The notes: generated by a model from the letters alone, not told the origin. Counted from the first letter of the stretch, positions 31,485 through 41,403 are shown. The stretch is DNA of 64,000 nucleotides from Vescimonas fastidiosa (GCF_018326305.1 NZ_AP023415.1:930001-994000), one strand, 5' to 3'. A program made the numbers and translations.

Positions 31485-32409
31485 GGTTATAGATCTTCTT
31501 ATCAATGGCATAAATTTTCCCGCTAAAGGTGCCTGCGGGCGTATTCTCCAGATTCTCCGTGTAAATTTCCATACGGCTGTCGATGAGGTCCAGGTAGCTC
31601 AAAAGCTCCGCTTCAATGCACATAGGCCGCACCGCCGCGCCGAATTCCGGCTCACCGTGATGGGAAAGAATCATGTGCTGCAGCAGCACAGACTTCTCCT
31701 CCGGCGTTCCCAGGGCAGCCGCCGCCCGGCTTACAGCCTCGGCGCCCAGGACCAGGTGTCCCAGAAGCTGCCCCTTCACCGAATACTCCGCCACCAGGCC
31801 CAGAGGCGAGGTGACAAACTCCTCGCACTTGCACAGGTCGTGGAGCAGAGTGCCCGAAAGCAGCAGGCTGCGATCCAGCGCCGGATAAAGCTTGGCGTAG
31901 AAGCAGGCGGCCCGGACCATGTAGGCTGTGTGCATAAGCAGCCCTCCCACAAAGCCGTGGTGCATACTCTTGGCCGCCGGAATGAGCCGAAACTGCTTGC
32001 CATAGCGGCTCAGCATCTCCTGACAGAGGGCCCGGTAGTCCTCATCCTCCATGGAATTCACCGTTTCCTTCAGCCACTCCCAGGTCTCGTCCATCTGAAT
32101 GGGCGCCGTGGCCACCAAGTCGCTGACCCGGTAGTCATCGTTCTCCTCCGCCAGGCGGATACGGTGGACCGTCACCTGGGGCGCCCCCCGGTACTCGGAG
32201 GCCAGACCCGCGATCCAAGCCACCTTACCCACATCGCTCTGGCTGATGGGTCCCGTGTAGTCCCACACCTGGGCCGTGACCGAGCCGCTGCGATCCACCA
32301 GGTTCAGCGTCAGGAAGGGCTTTCCCGCCGCCGTGGTGCGCTGGGCAATGTTCTGCAGAATGTAATACCCCTCAAACCGGTCGCCGGTGTTCATATCGTG
32401 TATCAGCAT
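31477..32409 (-). CDS. YhaM-type 3'-5' exoribonuclease
   Basis: AAAGGAGAGA ahead of ATG 32409 fixes the start (310 residues). The protein has an N-terminal OB-fold (GDRFEGYYILQNIAQRTTAA; GSVTAQVWDYTGPI) and an HD domain with MHHGFVGGLLMHTAYMV, LSGTLLHDLCKCEEF and LSHHGEPEFG, the YhaM arrangement. YhaM trims RNA and single-stranded DNA from the 3' end. It is coupled to the downstream PHP gene. Catalytic HD residues are all present. Confidence 0.9.
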   Translation of the reverse strand: MLIHDMNTGDRFEGYYILQNIAQRTTAAGKPFLTLNLVDRSGSVTAQVWDYTGPISQSDVGKVAWIAGLASEYRGAPQVTVHRIRLAEENDDYRVSDLVATAPIQMDETWEWLKETVNSMEDEDYRALCQEMLSRYGKQFRLIPAAKSMHHGFVGGLLMHTAYMVRAACFYAKLYPALDRSLLLSGTLLHDLCKCEEFVTSPLGLVAEYSVKGQLLGHLVLGAEAVSRAAAALGTPEEKSVLLQHMILSHHGEPEFGAAVRPMCIEAELLSYLDLIDSRMEIYTENLENTPAGTFSGKIYAIDKKIYNHG

Positions 32410-32426
32410 TATTCTCTCTCCTTTTC

Positions 32427-33971
32427 TTACATCCACATGGCAAAGGGCCGCAGCACAGTGCCCAGTAGTCTTACATACCATTTACGCTCTCTCCAGCCCT
32501 GCAGCGTCACCCGCTCGCTCTGGGCCATGACCCGGTCCATATCCTCCTGCACCGCCGTCACAGCGCTGCCGGAAAACAGCACGCCGCATTCAAAATGCAG
32601 CTGAAAGCTTCGGTAGTCCATATTCACGGAGCCCACGAAGCCCACATCCCCGTCGGCTACCACAGATTTCGCGTGCAGCAGGCCGGGTGTATAGGTAAAT
32701 ATCTTTACATCATGCTCCAGCAGCTCGCCGAAATAGGACAGGGCCACCATGTAGGCAAATTTGTGGTCTGGGATGCCCGGGAGCATCAGGCGCACATCCA
32801 CACCGCTGTCTGCGGCGATGCAGAGCGTGCGGATCATGGGCTCGTCAATGGCCAGGTAGGGGGTCGTGATCCAGATATAGCGATTGGCATTGGAAATAAG
32901 CTGCTGAAAAGTGTCCTCAGCGGTGTTGACCGGGTTATTGTCCGGGCCGTCCACCAGGGGCTGACAGAATTCGCCACCTTCCGGAGCGGTACGGGGCCGA
33001 TAGCTGTCCCAAGACTCCCGCAGCTCGCCGCCCATACGCAGCCACAGATACATAAACTGCCGGGTTAAGCCCCAGGCCCCCTCCCCTTCCAGGCGGATGC
33101 CGCAGTCCTTCCAGTAGCCAAAGCGGACGATGAGATTGGCGTATTCATCGGCCAGATTTGCCCCGCCGGTGTAGGCGATGTCCCCGTCGATGACGGCTAT
33201 TTTCCGGTGGTCACGATAGTTGAAATACAGGCGGTTCACATAGCGGTGGACGGGGTTGAACATCTGCACCCACACGCCCCTTTTGCGCAGGGCGCTGATC
33301 TCCTCCGGAGGCATGGTCATCATGCTGCCGAAGTCATCCAGGATCAGGTTCACCTCCACCCCGGCGGCAGCCCGCTCAGTGAGAACAGTGCAGATGCGGT
33401 CCCAAATTTCACCCTCAGAGGCGATGTAATACTCCAGGAAAATAAAGCGCCGGGCCGTTTTCATCCGCTCCAGCAGATCCTCCAGGTATTCCTCGCCTGT
33501 GGGGAAATAGGTCATATCGGTGTTTTCAAACAGGGGCATATCCTGCCGCCGCAGGTACGCCGCCAACCGCCCCCACCGGGGCCAGCGGGCCGAAAGGTTC
33601 TCCTGGGCGCTTTGGCTGCGCCGCTTCACCTCCTCCGTCTCCGGAGGCATGGGGATGGGCTTCAAATCCAGCTTCTTTTTAACCTGGTTTCCGTTCCAGA
33701 GGAAGTACAGTATCAGCCCCACAACGGGGACCAGCATAATGAGCACGATCCAACCGGGCTTATAGGTGCTGCTGCCCGCCCGCATATAGATGCGCACCAC
33801 ACACAGCACCGCGATTATCTCCAGCACGGAGTAGCCGATGTACATTTTCTGCCGGAGCACCTGGGTCAGAGCGATGACCAGCGCAATTTGCAGCAGCAGC
33901 AACACCGCCACCAGCGCCAGGCGCAGGGCGGCCGCTATCCGTCGCTCTGTTTTCCGCTGAAGATGTTTCAT
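32427..33971 (-). CDS. cls: Cardiolipin synthase
   Basis: AAAGGA before ATG 33971 gives 514 residues, the usual length. Three hydrophobic segments lie at about 14-36, 44-62 and 73-92, followed by two phospholipase D domains. Both HKD motifs are intact: H255-x-K257-x4-D262 (HRKIAVIDGD) and H433-x-K435-x4-D440 (HAKSVVADGD). The enzyme joins two phosphatidylglycerol molecules into cardiolipin at the membrane. It is the first gene of a string that continues with the YhaM-type nuclease, 17 bases downstream. Confidence 0.96.
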   Translation of the reverse strand: MKHLQRKTERRIAAALRLALVAVLLLLQIALVIALTQVLRQKMYIGYSVLEIIAVLCVVRIYMRAGSSTYKPGWIVLIMLVPVVGLILYFLWNGNQVKKKLDLKPIPMPPETEEVKRRSQSAQENLSARWPRWGRLAAYLRRQDMPLFENTDMTYFPTGEEYLEDLLERMKTARRFIFLEYYIASEGEIWDRICTVLTERAAAGVEVNLILDDFGSMMTMPPEEISALRKRGVWVQMFNPVHRYVNRLYFNYRDHRKIAVIDGDIAYTGGANLADEYANLIVRFGYWKDCGIRLEGEGAWGLTRQFMYLWLRMGGELRESWDSYRPRTAPEGGEFCQPLVDGPDNNPVNTAEDTFQQLISNANRYIWITTPYLAIDEPMIRTLCIAADSGVDVRLMLPGIPDHKFAYMVALSYFGELLEHDVKIFTYTPGLLHAKSVVADGDVGFVGSVNMDYRSFQLHFECGVLFSGSAVTAVQEDMDRVMAQSERVTLQGWRERKWYVRLLGTVLRPFAMWM

Positions 33972-34041
33972 GGCGGCATCCTTTCTTTTTGAAAATATGG
34001 GCAGGACTGCTCTTGCCGGGCAGTCCTGCCGAAAAAACGGT

Positions 34042-35490
34042 TCAGCGCTTAGCGCGCAGCAGGTCCTGCTGGATCTGCCACAGCTTTCGGGAGAGGTCCA
34101 CATAGTATTTGTGGGGATAGTCGAAGCGCTTCACCTCGTCCCAGAGGGTATCCACCTGCTGGCGGCAATACTCCCGAATTTGCTCCAGGGAGGGGCGCTC
34201 ATACACGCACTTACCCCCCAGGAAAATGGGCACCTGCAGCTCCCGGGCGGTAAAGTTATACACAGTCTTGGTCTTCCAGGTAGCCTCAGGGTCAAAAAGC
34301 TCCATGTCGCCGGTGTCGTCCACCTGCTCGTCATACACGGTCATGTAGTCGGCAATGGCCTTGCCGGTGTCGCGGCCATAGAAGCGGTAGAGCTTCTTAA
34401 AATGGGGCACGGTGATCTTGCCCACATTTTCGCTGACCTTGATTTTGGGGATAATATTCCCCTCCTCGTCCTCCACAGCGGCCAGCTTGTACACGCTGCC
34501 GAACACCGGCTCGCTCCTGGCGGTGATCATCCGCTCACCCACGCCGAACATATCGATCTCCGCCCCCTGGATCAGCAGATCCTGAATCAGATACTCGTCC
34601 AGGGAATTGGAAACGGATATTTTACAGTCGGTCCAGCCGGCATCGTCCAGCATTTTCCGGGCTTGGCGGCTGAGGTAGGTCATGTCGCCGGAGTCCAGGC
34701 GAATGCCGCACTTGGTGATGCCCAGGGGCTTTAAGACCTCGTTAAAGGCGCGGATGGCGTTGGGCACGCCGGACTTCAGGGTATTGTAGGTATCCACCAG
34801 GAGGGTAGCATTGGTGGGATAAATCTCGCAATAGGTCTTGAAGGCCTCGTACTCCGAATCGAACATCTGCACCCAGGCATGGGCCATAGTGCCCCCGGCG
34901 GGGACACCGTACATCTCATCGGAGATGGTGCAGGCAGTGCCGTGGCAGCCGCCGATATAGGCAGCCCGGGCACCTACGATAGCCGCATCCGCACCCTGGG
35001 CCCGGCGGGAGCCGAACTCCAGCACCGTGCGGCCACGGGCAGCCCGCACGATGCGGTTGGCCTTGGTGGCAATAAGGCTCTGGTGATTGATGGTAAGAAG
35101 CGTAAAGGTCTCAATGAGCTGGGCCTCAATGGCCGGAGCGCGCACCGTGACCAAGGGCTCCCGGGGAAAGACCGGGGTGCCCTCGGGGATGGCGTAGATA
35201 TCGCCGGTAAAGCGGAAATTCTCCAAATAGGTCAGGAAGTCCTCGTCAAAGAGCTTGCGGCCCCGGAGATACTCGATGTCCTCCTTGGTGAAGTGGAGAT
35301 TCTCAATATAGTCAATGAGCTGCTCCAATCCCGCCACGATGGCAAAGCCGCCCTTATCCGGTACAGAGCGGAAAAACACATCGAAATAGGTGATACGATC
35401 CTTGTAGCCGTTTTTGAAATAACCGTTGCCCATGGTCAGCTCATAAAAATCGCAGAGCATGGTCATGTTCAGTTTTTCCTCAGTTTTCAT
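34042..35490 (-). CDS. pncB: Nicotinate phosphoribosyltransferase
   Basis: The ATG at 35490 (KTEEKLNMTMLCDFYELTMG) has TTGAGG upstream. The 482-residue product carries the family signature YELTMGNGYFKNG, then RGRTVLEFGSRRAQGADAAI with the catalytic region, LVDTYNTLKSGVPNA and GIRLDSGDMTYLS. It makes nicotinate mononucleotide from nicotinate and PRPP, salvaging NAD. A consensus-like promoter lies 44 bases upstream. It is monocistronic. Confidence 0.95.
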   Translation of the reverse strand: MKTEEKLNMTMLCDFYELTMGNGYFKNGYKDRITYFDVFFRSVPDKGGFAIVAGLEQLIDYIENLHFTKEDIEYLRGRKLFDEDFLTYLENFRFTGDIYAIPEGTPVFPREPLVTVRAPAIEAQLIETFTLLTINHQSLIATKANRIVRAARGRTVLEFGSRRAQGADAAIVGARAAYIGGCHGTACTISDEMYGVPAGGTMAHAWVQMFDSEYEAFKTYCEIYPTNATLLVDTYNTLKSGVPNAIRAFNEVLKPLGITKCGIRLDSGDMTYLSRQARKMLDDAGWTDCKISVSNSLDEYLIQDLLIQGAEIDMFGVGERMITARSEPVFGSVYKLAAVEDEEGNIIPKIKVSENVGKITVPHFKKLYRFYGRDTGKAIADYMTVYDEQVDDTGDMELFDPEATWKTKTVYNFTARELQVPIFLGGKCVYERPSLEQIREYCRQQVDTLWDEVKRFDYPHKYYVDLSRKLWQIQQDLLRAKR

Positions 35491-35968
35491 TTCATACCTC
35501 AACATCGTTATGTAATAGGGGTAAACTTAATTTATTATAGCACCGTTGGATGGTTTTATCAACAGGAAAAGAGGAAGGGGCTATCTAAAATCTGATGTGG
35601 GATTTTTTTGTTTTAGAGTTTTTGAGAAAGGGGATTGCTCTAAAGTTTTTTGTGGGTTTCCTGCGTTCAGCACATCGTGGAGAAAGGCGGTCGCTGTAAA
35701 GTTTTTTGTGGGATTTCGCAGAAGAATGTAGTTTCCCCCCAAAAACACCTCCATCTTGAGTGTGACCTCACAGGGGCATCTTTCTATAATTCGCTGTTGT
35801 TGAATTGCCTTCGAGTTTGTCGAAAAGAATTTGCAAAACCTACTTAACCACACGAAAAACGCAATGCAAAAAGTAAATTGCTTTACTTTGCGCTGTTTTT
35901 CTTACATAATAGTAGACAAGAAGCAAGGTCGTAGTAAATTCTTTTCAGAGAGGGAGTTGGTGCTGACC
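35491..35968. other. Gene-free stretch with pncB promoter and short repeats
   Basis: No gene is supported here. On the minus strand TTGATA (35562-35557) and TATAAT (35539-35534), 17 apart, form the pncB promoter. TAAAGTTTTTTGTGGG occurs at 35641-35656 and again near 35696-35711, with a related GTGGGATTTTTTTG at 35597. A 16-base block, TGACCTCACAGGGG at about 35762, recurs in the terminator at 36449. The stretch is AT-rich and looks like accumulated accessory DNA. Confidence 0.5.
35534..35562 (-). promoter_or_regulatory. pncB promoter
   Basis: TTGATA, 17-base spacer, TATAAT on the minus strand, 44 bases ahead of the pncB start codon. Confidence 0.75.
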
Positions 35969-36409
35969 ATGAGCATAGGAAATCAAATATCAGCAATTCG
36001 TAATGAGCAGCAATTAACGCAAGAACAGTTTGGTGAGTTATTCCATGTTACAAGACAGACGGTTTCGAATTGGGAAAATGAAAAGAGTTATCCGGATTTA
36101 CAGATTCTCATAGCAATGAGCAATCAATTTAATGTATCGCTTGATACATTACTGAAGGGGGATTCCAAAATGGTAGAAGCTATTGACAAGGAGCGCGTAT
36201 TGGGAAAAATAAAGCATGAGAAATCACTCGTAGGCTTCTTTACGAGTGCTGGTACAGGACTTGTTGCCTCTTGCTTTCTCTCGTCAGCGTCAACAATTAG
36301 GACTGTAGTAATGATTGTTGGCTTTGCCATGATAGGCATTGGTTGGTATAAAAGGGCTAAATCCGATAAAGAAGTGTTTAAGTATATGGAGGAGCACAGA
36401 CAGGAGTGA
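35969..36409 (+). CDS. XRE regulator with C-terminal membrane segment
   Basis: GAGAGGGAG upstream supports ATG 35969 (146 residues). An N-terminal XRE domain covers IGNQISAIRNEQQLTQEQFG, LFHVTRQTVSNWENEKSYPD and QFNVSLDTLLKGD. After a linker come two hydrophobic segments (about 91-107 and 111-127; FFTSAGTGLVASCFLSSAST and VVMIVGFAMIGIGWYK), so the regulator may be membrane anchored. The DNA is AT-rich, unlike the surrounding core genes, which suggests acquisition. It converges on two unrecognised small genes and shares the terminator at 36449 with them. Confidence 0.8.
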   Translation: MSIGNQISAIRNEQQLTQEQFGELFHVTRQTVSNWENEKSYPDLQILIAMSNQFNVSLDTLLKGDSKMVEAIDKERVLGKIKHEKSLVGFFTSAGTGLVASCFLSSASTIRTVVMIVGFAMIGIGWYKRAKSDKEVFKYMEEHRQE

Positions 36410-36448
36410 GTTTATATAAGCATTTCTCTACTGTGCCATTAAAAAGAT

Positions 36449-36477
36449 ACCCCTGTGAGGATTGACCTCACAGGGGT
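36449..36477. terminator. Bidirectional terminator
   Basis: ACCCCTGTGAGG (36449-36460) and CCTCACAGGGGT (36466-36477) pair perfectly around ATTGA. T-rich tails lie on both sides, so it serves the XRE gene and the convergent pair of small genes. Confidence 0.85.
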
Positions 36478-36489
36478 TCTCTTTGTTCT

Positions 36490-36885
36490 TCAGGCACCAA
36501 GCGTGCCGCTGCGTAGTGCCTCCACCAGCGGCAGCACCTGCCACTTGGGGATAGTGTACTCGTTGCCATCCAGCAGCAACAGCCAGTATACCTGCCGCTC
36601 CAGTAACAGGGGCTTGTCCGCGTTCCATCGCTTGATGCCGACCTCATAGACGCCGTCTCCCGGCAGCTCCACATCGAACCGTCGGCCTTTCGGTGTCTTT
36701 GGCGGCCACTGATATCGCAGGAACTTGCGGGCAAAGCGGTACTTGGGGTCTGGACCCATGATGCGGGACACATAGGGATACGCCCGCGTGTCGGGGATAT
36801 GCGGCACGAATATGGAGTAGCCCCAGTACCAGATGTCATCGTCGTCCTCACACGGAGGAATATTGTTTCTGTGGCTCGTGTCCAT
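36490..36885 (-). CDS. Unrecognised 131-residue protein
   Basis: GGAGGG eight bases before ATG 36885 sets the start. The product begins MDTSHRNNIPPCEDDDDIWY and contains WGYSIFVPHIPDTRAYPYVS and RFARKFLRYQWPPKTPKGRR, Trp/Tyr/Pro-rich with no family known to me. The C-terminal part (YWLLLLDGNEYTIPKWQVLP) could be a short beta domain. It forms a two-gene unit with the 104-residue gene 19 bases upstream and ends at a strong terminator. Possibly phage or satellite debris. Confidence 0.65.
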   Translation of the reverse strand: MDTSHRNNIPPCEDDDDIWYWGYSIFVPHIPDTRAYPYVSRIMGPDPKYRFARKFLRYQWPPKTPKGRRFDVELPGDGVYEVGIKRWNADKPLLLERQVYWLLLLDGNEYTIPKWQVLPLVEALRSGTLGA

Positions 36886-36904
36886 CAGGGTTGCCCTCCG
36901 CCGC

Positions 36905-37219
36905 CTACGACTCAAACCCCGGCGGCGTCAGCTTCCGCAGGATTTCCGCCGCTTCCTCGGCGGTGTAGTGCTTGTAGAGGCCTGCTGATGGATTACTCTT
37001 TTCCTCATAGAGTATGTTTGCGATTTCAAGGTTTTCCTCGTCACCCATGTTACGAGCCTTGTTTCGCAAGCGTCCCAGTTCACGAAGCTCTACATCTTCA
37101 ACGGGGAGCTCACCAGAAAGGATTGCTTTTTGCCTGTCGCTGTAAAACGGCGCGAAGGGTGCCACATAGTCTGGACTATCCTTATTCGTGTAAAGGAAAT
37201 GCGGCGTGCCTTTACTCAT
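36905..37219 (-). CDS. Unrecognised 104-residue protein
   Basis: An AGGAGG seven bases before ATG 37219 marks the start; upstream frame is untranslated. The product begins SKGTPHFLYTNKDSPDYVAP and has a helical, charged middle (ELRELGRLRNKARNMGDEEN) and YTAEEAAEILRKLTPPGFES at the end. No family recognised. It is first in the two-gene unit with the 131-residue protein. The context of a membrane XRE regulator and low GC suggests a small acquired module. Confidence 0.65.
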   Translation of the reverse strand: MSKGTPHFLYTNKDSPDYVAPFAPFYSDRQKAILSGELPVEDVELRELGRLRNKARNMGDEENLEIANILYEEKSNPSAGLYKHYTAEEAAEILRKLTPPGFES

Positions 37220-37549
37220 AAAAACACCTCCTGTCATAGAAAATTCTACAACAGGAGGTGCGTGCTTTGTAGCACATAACTTTGAAAATGCAGTCTTTCT
37301 TTTTTTGATGCTGAAAACACAATCATTCACTTATGGAACGACCACGCTTCCTTCCCCCAATCCCACATCAAATCTTAGATATCCAGAGGAAGGAGTTTTT
37401 CAAGGGGAAAGATGAAAATGGAAAGCGGAAAGATGGGCGGGTGCCGGAGGGGAAATGCGTAGGGGCGACCCTTGCGGTCGCCCGCAGATTTTTTCACGGC
37501 AGCAAAAGAGCGCATGACTTTTCCGTCACGCGCTCTTTTGTTGTGATTC
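37220..37549. other. Gene-free stretch holding a REP-like hairpin
   Basis: No gene is supported. The left part is AT-rich upstream DNA of the small gene pair; the right part contains a REP-like copy (37457-37485). A GAGCGCATGAC / GTCACGCGCTC hairpin with T-run at about 37509-37541 probably ends the pot operon on the minus strand. Confidence 0.5.
37457..37485 (+). repeat. REP-like hairpin, copy 1
   Basis: GCGTAGGGGCGACC and GGTCGCCCGC flank a CTTGC loop. It begins with the GTAG tetranucleotide and ends with GCCCGC, as do the other copies in this window. Confidence 0.7.
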
Positions 37550-38611
37550 TCAATACTTCACCTTAGCCAGGCAGATGCGGATCCATTCGTGGTCGTAGAA
37601 GGTCAGGGTCTCCTCCGGCAGGCCGCCGAAGATCTCGGCCTTATTGAGGATGTCCTCGCCGGGATAGGCCACCGGGTCGGTAGCCATTTCCTCGTCCATC
37701 TCCTCCAAGGCAGTGGCGGAGGGGCTGGAATACCCCGTTTCATCGCAGTTGCGCAGGACGATGTCGTCTCGGCACATAAAGTTGATGAAGGCCAAAGCGT
37801 CCTCATAGTTCTTAGAGCAGGTGGGAATGCACATGGCATCCGCGAAAAGATTGCTCCCCTCCTCCGGCTGCACAAAAGCCAGGTCCGGGTTTTCCTCCAC
37901 CATGGTCAGATAGTCGCCGGCGTAGTAGGTACCCATGGCGGCCTCGTTATTGATCATCTTGTCGAAGATCTGGTCCATAACATAGGCCTGCACGATGCCG
38001 TCCTCCTTCTGCTTAATAAGCAGGTCTGTGGCCTCGGCAATCTGATCCTTATCGGTAGTATTAACGGAGTAGCCCAGGGCTATCAGGGCCAGGCCGATGC
38101 AGTCCCGGGGATTGTCGAAGATCAGCACCTGTCCCTTGAGGTCGGTGGTGAACAGATCCATCCACGAGGTAGGGGCCTTGTCCACCATGGTGGTGTTATA
38201 GATGATGCCGGTGGTGCCCCACATATAGGGCAGGCTGTACTTCTGCTCCGTGTCGTAGGCGGGATTCAGGTAACGGGGATCGATGTTCTCCGCGTTGGGG
38301 ATTTTGCTGTAGTCCAGCTCCATCAGCAGCCCCTCCTCCCCCATTCGGGCCACCATGTAGTCCGAGGGGATGATCACATCATAGCTGTTGCCGCCGCCCT
38401 TGATGGCGGAGTAGAGCATTTCGTTGTTGGCGAAGGTCTTGTAATTGACATGGATGCCCGTCTCCGCCTCAAAATCGTCGAAGATGGACTCGTCGATATA
38501 TTCGCCCCAGTTGTACACATTGATGCTGTGCCCCGTCTGCCCGCCTTGGCAGCCCGTCAGAGGCAGAGCCAGCAGCAGGGCCAGAAGCAAAATAGCGATT
38601 TTTTTCATCAC
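37550..38611 (-). CDS. potD: Spermidine/putrescine-binding lipoprotein
   Basis: The 353-residue protein starts MMKKIAILLLALLLALPLTG with lipobox LTGCQ, so it is an exported lipoprotein. The mature part shows INVYNWGEYIDESIFDDFEA, YDVIIPSDYMVARM and GTTGIIYNTTMVDKAPTSW, the PotD pattern with acidic polyamine-binding residues. It delivers polyamines to PotBC. Its ATG overlaps the potC stop. It is the last gene of potABCD, followed by a hairpin with a T-run. Confidence 0.94.
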   Translation of the reverse strand: MMKKIAILLLALLLALPLTGCQGGQTGHSINVYNWGEYIDESIFDDFEAETGIHVNYKTFANNEMLYSAIKGGGNSYDVIIPSDYMVARMGEEGLLMELDYSKIPNAENIDPRYLNPAYDTEQKYSLPYMWGTTGIIYNTTMVDKAPTSWMDLFTTDLKGQVLIFDNPRDCIGLALIALGYSVNTTDKDQIAEATDLLIKQKEDGIVQAYVMDQIFDKMINNEAAMGTYYAGDYLTMVEENPDLAFVQPEEGSNLFADAMCIPTCSKNYEDALAFINFMCRDDIVLRNCDETGYSSPSATALEEMDEEMATDPVAYPGEDILNKAEIFGGLPEETLTFYDHEWIRICLAKVKY

Positions 38612-39459
38612 CGGGTCCCTCCCTTCACGCCGTCCTTTTGGAGGGCCTTGTCCCGCTTTTCCGCCTGCTTGGTCTGGTGCATCTCCCGGAAGTTCACAAT
38701 GAGCAGAAGGGTCAGTACCACCACAAACAGGATCGTAGACAGGGCGTTGACCTCGGGGCTGATGCGCTTGCGGGTCATGGCGTAGATCTGCATAGCCAGG
38801 GTAGACACCTCGGACCCGGCGGTAAAATAGGAAATGACAAAGTCATCAATGGAGAGGGTAAAGGCGATGAGCAGGCCGTTGAGGATACCGGGCCGCAGCT
38901 CAGGCATGAGCACCTTCCAAAAGGCCTGCCAAGGCGTAGCGCCCAGGTCCATGGCCGCCTCCCCCAGATTGGGGTTCAGCTGCCGCAGCTTAGGCAGCAC
39001 CGCCAAAACCACATACGGAATATTAAAGGTGATGTGGGCCACCAGCAGCGTGCCGAAGCCCAGGGAGAAGCCCAGCATATTCCCCGTAAACACGAACAGC
39101 AGCATCAGGCTCACGCCGGTGATGATGTCGGCATTGGTCATGGGGATGTTGTTGATGGTCATAAGCAGGTGCCGGGGCCGCCGCTTCATAGCGTGGAAGC
39201 CGATGGCAGCCGCCGTGCCCAGAACCGTTGCAATAAGCGCCGCCAGCACAGACACCGTGAGGGTGGTGCTAAATGCGGAGAGTATCTCCTCGTCCTGGAA
39301 CAGCTCCTGATACCAGTGCAGGGAGAAGCCCGACCAGACCGTGCGGCTCTTGGAGTCGTTAAAGGAGAAGATGATCAGCACCGCAATGGGCAGGTACAAA
39401 AACAGGAACACCAGTACATTGAGCACCTTGGCGATAACAGGATTCCGATTCTGCATCAC
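38608..39459 (-). CDS. potC: Polyamine ABC transporter permease PotC
   Basis: The 283-residue permease has six membrane helices and the EAA loop (LGEAAMDLGATPWQAFWKVL) that docks to PotA. N-terminal [20 protein letters not shown] and SFNDSKSRTVWSGFSLHWYQ are typical of PotC. It is coupled on both sides by overlapping start and stop codons. The C-terminal tail is Lys/Glu-rich. Confidence 0.94.
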   Translation of the reverse strand: MMQNRNPVIAKVLNVLVFLFLYLPIAVLIIFSFNDSKSRTVWSGFSLHWYQELFQDEEILSAFSTTLTVSVLAALIATVLGTAAAIGFHAMKRRPRHLLMTINNIPMTNADIITGVSLMLLFVFTGNMLGFSLGFGTLLVAHITFNIPYVVLAVLPKLRQLNPNLGEAAMDLGATPWQAFWKVLMPELRPGILNGLLIAFTLSIDDFVISYFTAGSEVSTLAMQIYAMTRKRISPEVNALSTILFVVVLTLLLIVNFREMHQTKQAEKRDKALQKDGVKGGTR

Positions 39460-40268
39460 ATCATCACCGCCCCTTCTTCTCCGTCGCCGAAGCGATTCAT
39501 AATGAGCATGGCAATAATCACCAGCAGCAGCATCATAAGCGATATGGCGCTGCCCAGATGGGGATTATACGCCGAGCCCAAAAATTGCATTTCGATCAGG
39601 TCACCCAGCAGGAAGCTCATACCACCGCCCAGGAGCTTGGAAATCGCAAAGGTGGAGATAGATGGAATGAACACCATCATAATCCCGCTGATGACCCCGG
39701 GAACGGACAGCGGGAAAATTACCCGCCGAAAAACCTGCATCTTGCCCGCGCCCAGGTCCTGGGCCGCCTCAATATAACGCCGATCCAGCTTCTCGATCAC
39801 CGAGAAAATGGGCAGGATCATAAAGGGCAGGAAGTTATACACCATGCCCAAAATCACCGCCGCGTCGGTATTGATGATGTGCAGGGGGCCGATGCCCACC
39901 AGGGCCAGGATCTGGTTGAGAAAGCCGTGGTTTTCCAGAATGGACATCCACGCATAGGTACGCAGAAGGAAGTTCATCCACATGGGCAGCATGATAAAAA
40001 GCATGGCTACCTTCCGCGTAGCAGGGCCCGTCTGGGCCAGGAAATAGGCAAAGGGATAGGCTATGAGCAGGCAGATGAGCGTGGCCACCGCCGCCAGGTA
40101 CAGGGAGTTGCCGCACACCTGGAGGAAAACATCCAGGTTGGTGAAGTTCTCCAGGGTGAACTTGCCGTCGTAATTGGTGAAGGCGTACACCACAATGAGC
40201 AGCAGCGGCACCACCACAAACACAGCCATCCACACCACATAGGGAATGGCGGGGGTCTTAGTTTTCAT
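39456..40268 (-). CDS. potB: Polyamine ABC transporter permease PotB
   Basis: The ATG at 40268 overlaps the end of potA by 11 bases and has GGAGGA upstream, so the longer upstream frame is rejected. The 270-residue permease ([20 protein letters not shown]) has six membrane helices and the EAA loop [20 protein letters not shown]. With PotC it forms the membrane channel of the polyamine importer. Confidence 0.93.
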   Translation of the reverse strand: MKTKTPAIPYVVWMAVFVVVPLLLIVVYAFTNYDGKFTLENFTNLDVFLQVCGNSLYLAAVATLICLLIAYPFAYFLAQTGPATRKVAMLFIMLPMWMNFLLRTYAWMSILENHGFLNQILALVGIGPLHIINTDAAVILGMVYNFLPFMILPIFSVIEKLDRRYIEAAQDLGAGKMQVFRRVIFPLSVPGVISGIMMVFIPSISTFAISKLLGGGMSFLLGDLIEMQFLGSAYNPHLGSAISLMMLLLVIIAMLIMNRFGDGEEGAVMM

Positions 40269-41403
40269 CGTCAGCGTCCTCCTCATCCTCCTCGGCAAAG
40301 TCGGGATCGTTGATCTCGTCATACTCCGCCGAATAAGAACTGTAGTCGCCGAACTGGCCCGAGTACTCGCTCTTCTTCATAATATGGATGTCGTCAGGAT
40401 TGAGGATGATGCCGATGACCTCGCCTACCTCGTGGTAGTCGGTGGTCTGAATAAGCCACTTGTAGCCCTTGAAGTCCACGATGGTATCATAGTGGACGCC
40501 CTTGAAGGTGACGGAGGTCACCGTACCCACCAGGCGGCCCTTGTCGGCCGGGACGATCTCAATATCCTCGGGCCGGATGACCACATCCACCGGCTCCATG
40601 GGGGCAAAGCCCTTGTCCAGGCACTTAAACTTGCGGTTGAAGAACTCCACCACATAGTCCTCATGCATGACGCCGTCGAGGATGTTGCTCTCGCCGATAA
40701 AATCCGCCACGAAGGCGTTTTTCGGCTCGTTGTAAATGTCCTCCGGTGTGCCGATCTGCTGGATGCGGCCCTTGTCCATCACCACCACGGTGTCGGACAT
40801 GGTCAGTGCCTCCTCCTGATCATGGGTAACATATATAAAGGTAATGCCCATCTGCTGCTGAATACGCTTCAGCTCGTTCTGCATATCCTTGCGCAGACGC
40901 AGATCCAGTGCGCCCAGGGGCTCGTCCAGCAGCAGGACCTTGGGCCGGTTCACCAATGCTCTGGCAATGGCCACCCGCTGCTGCTGGCCGCCGGATAGCT
41001 GATCCACGCGCCGCTTTTCAAAGCCCTTAAGGCTCACAACGCCCAGCATCTCCGTAACCCGCTCACGGATCTCCTCCTCCGGCACCTTGGCAATGCGCAG
41101 GCCGAAGGCAATATTTTCAAACACATCCAGGTGCGGGAACAGCGCATACTTCTGGAACACCGTGTTGATCTGCCGCTTGTGGGGCGGGACATCATTGATC
41201 CTGACGCCGTCAAAAATCACATCACCGCTGGTAGGGGTGGTAAACCCGCCGATAATACGCAGTGTGGTGGTCTTGCCGCAGCCGCTGGGGCCTAAAAGCG
41301 TCAGGAACTCCGAATCATTAAAATACAAATTGATGTTATCGAGAACCTGCTCGTCGTCAAACGCCATGCAGATATTCCGCAGGCGAATCAACTCTTTGGA
41401 CAT
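40258..41403 (-). CDS. potA: Polyamine ABC transporter ATPase PotA
   Basis: The 381-residue ATPase has Walker [10 protein letters not shown], signature [15 protein letters not shown], Walker [13 protein letters not shown] and [15 protein letters not shown]-terminal regulatory TOBE domain follows ([20 protein letters not shown]). An acidic tail of about 25 residues ([20 protein letters not shown]) is longer than usual. It opens the potABCD operon behind a consensus-like promoter. Confidence 0.95.
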   Translation of the reverse strand: MSKELIRLRNICMAFDDEQVLDNINLYFNDSEFLTLLGPSGCGKTTTLRIIGGFTTPTSGDVIFDGVRINDVPPHKRQINTVFQKYALFPHLDVFENIAFGLRIAKVPEEEIRERVTEMLGVVSLKGFEKRRVDQLSGGQQQRVAIARALVNRPKVLLLDEPLGALDLRLRKDMQNELKRIQQQMGITFIYVTHDQEEALTMSDTVVVMDKGRIQQIGTPEDIYNEPKNAFVADFIGESNILDGVMHEDYVVEFFNRKFKCLDKGFAPMEPVDVVIRPEDIEIVPADKGRLVGTVTSVTFKGVHYDTIVDFKGYKWLIQTTDYHEVGEVIGIILNPDDIHIMKKSEYSGQFGDYSSYSAEYDEINDPDFAEEDEEDADDEN

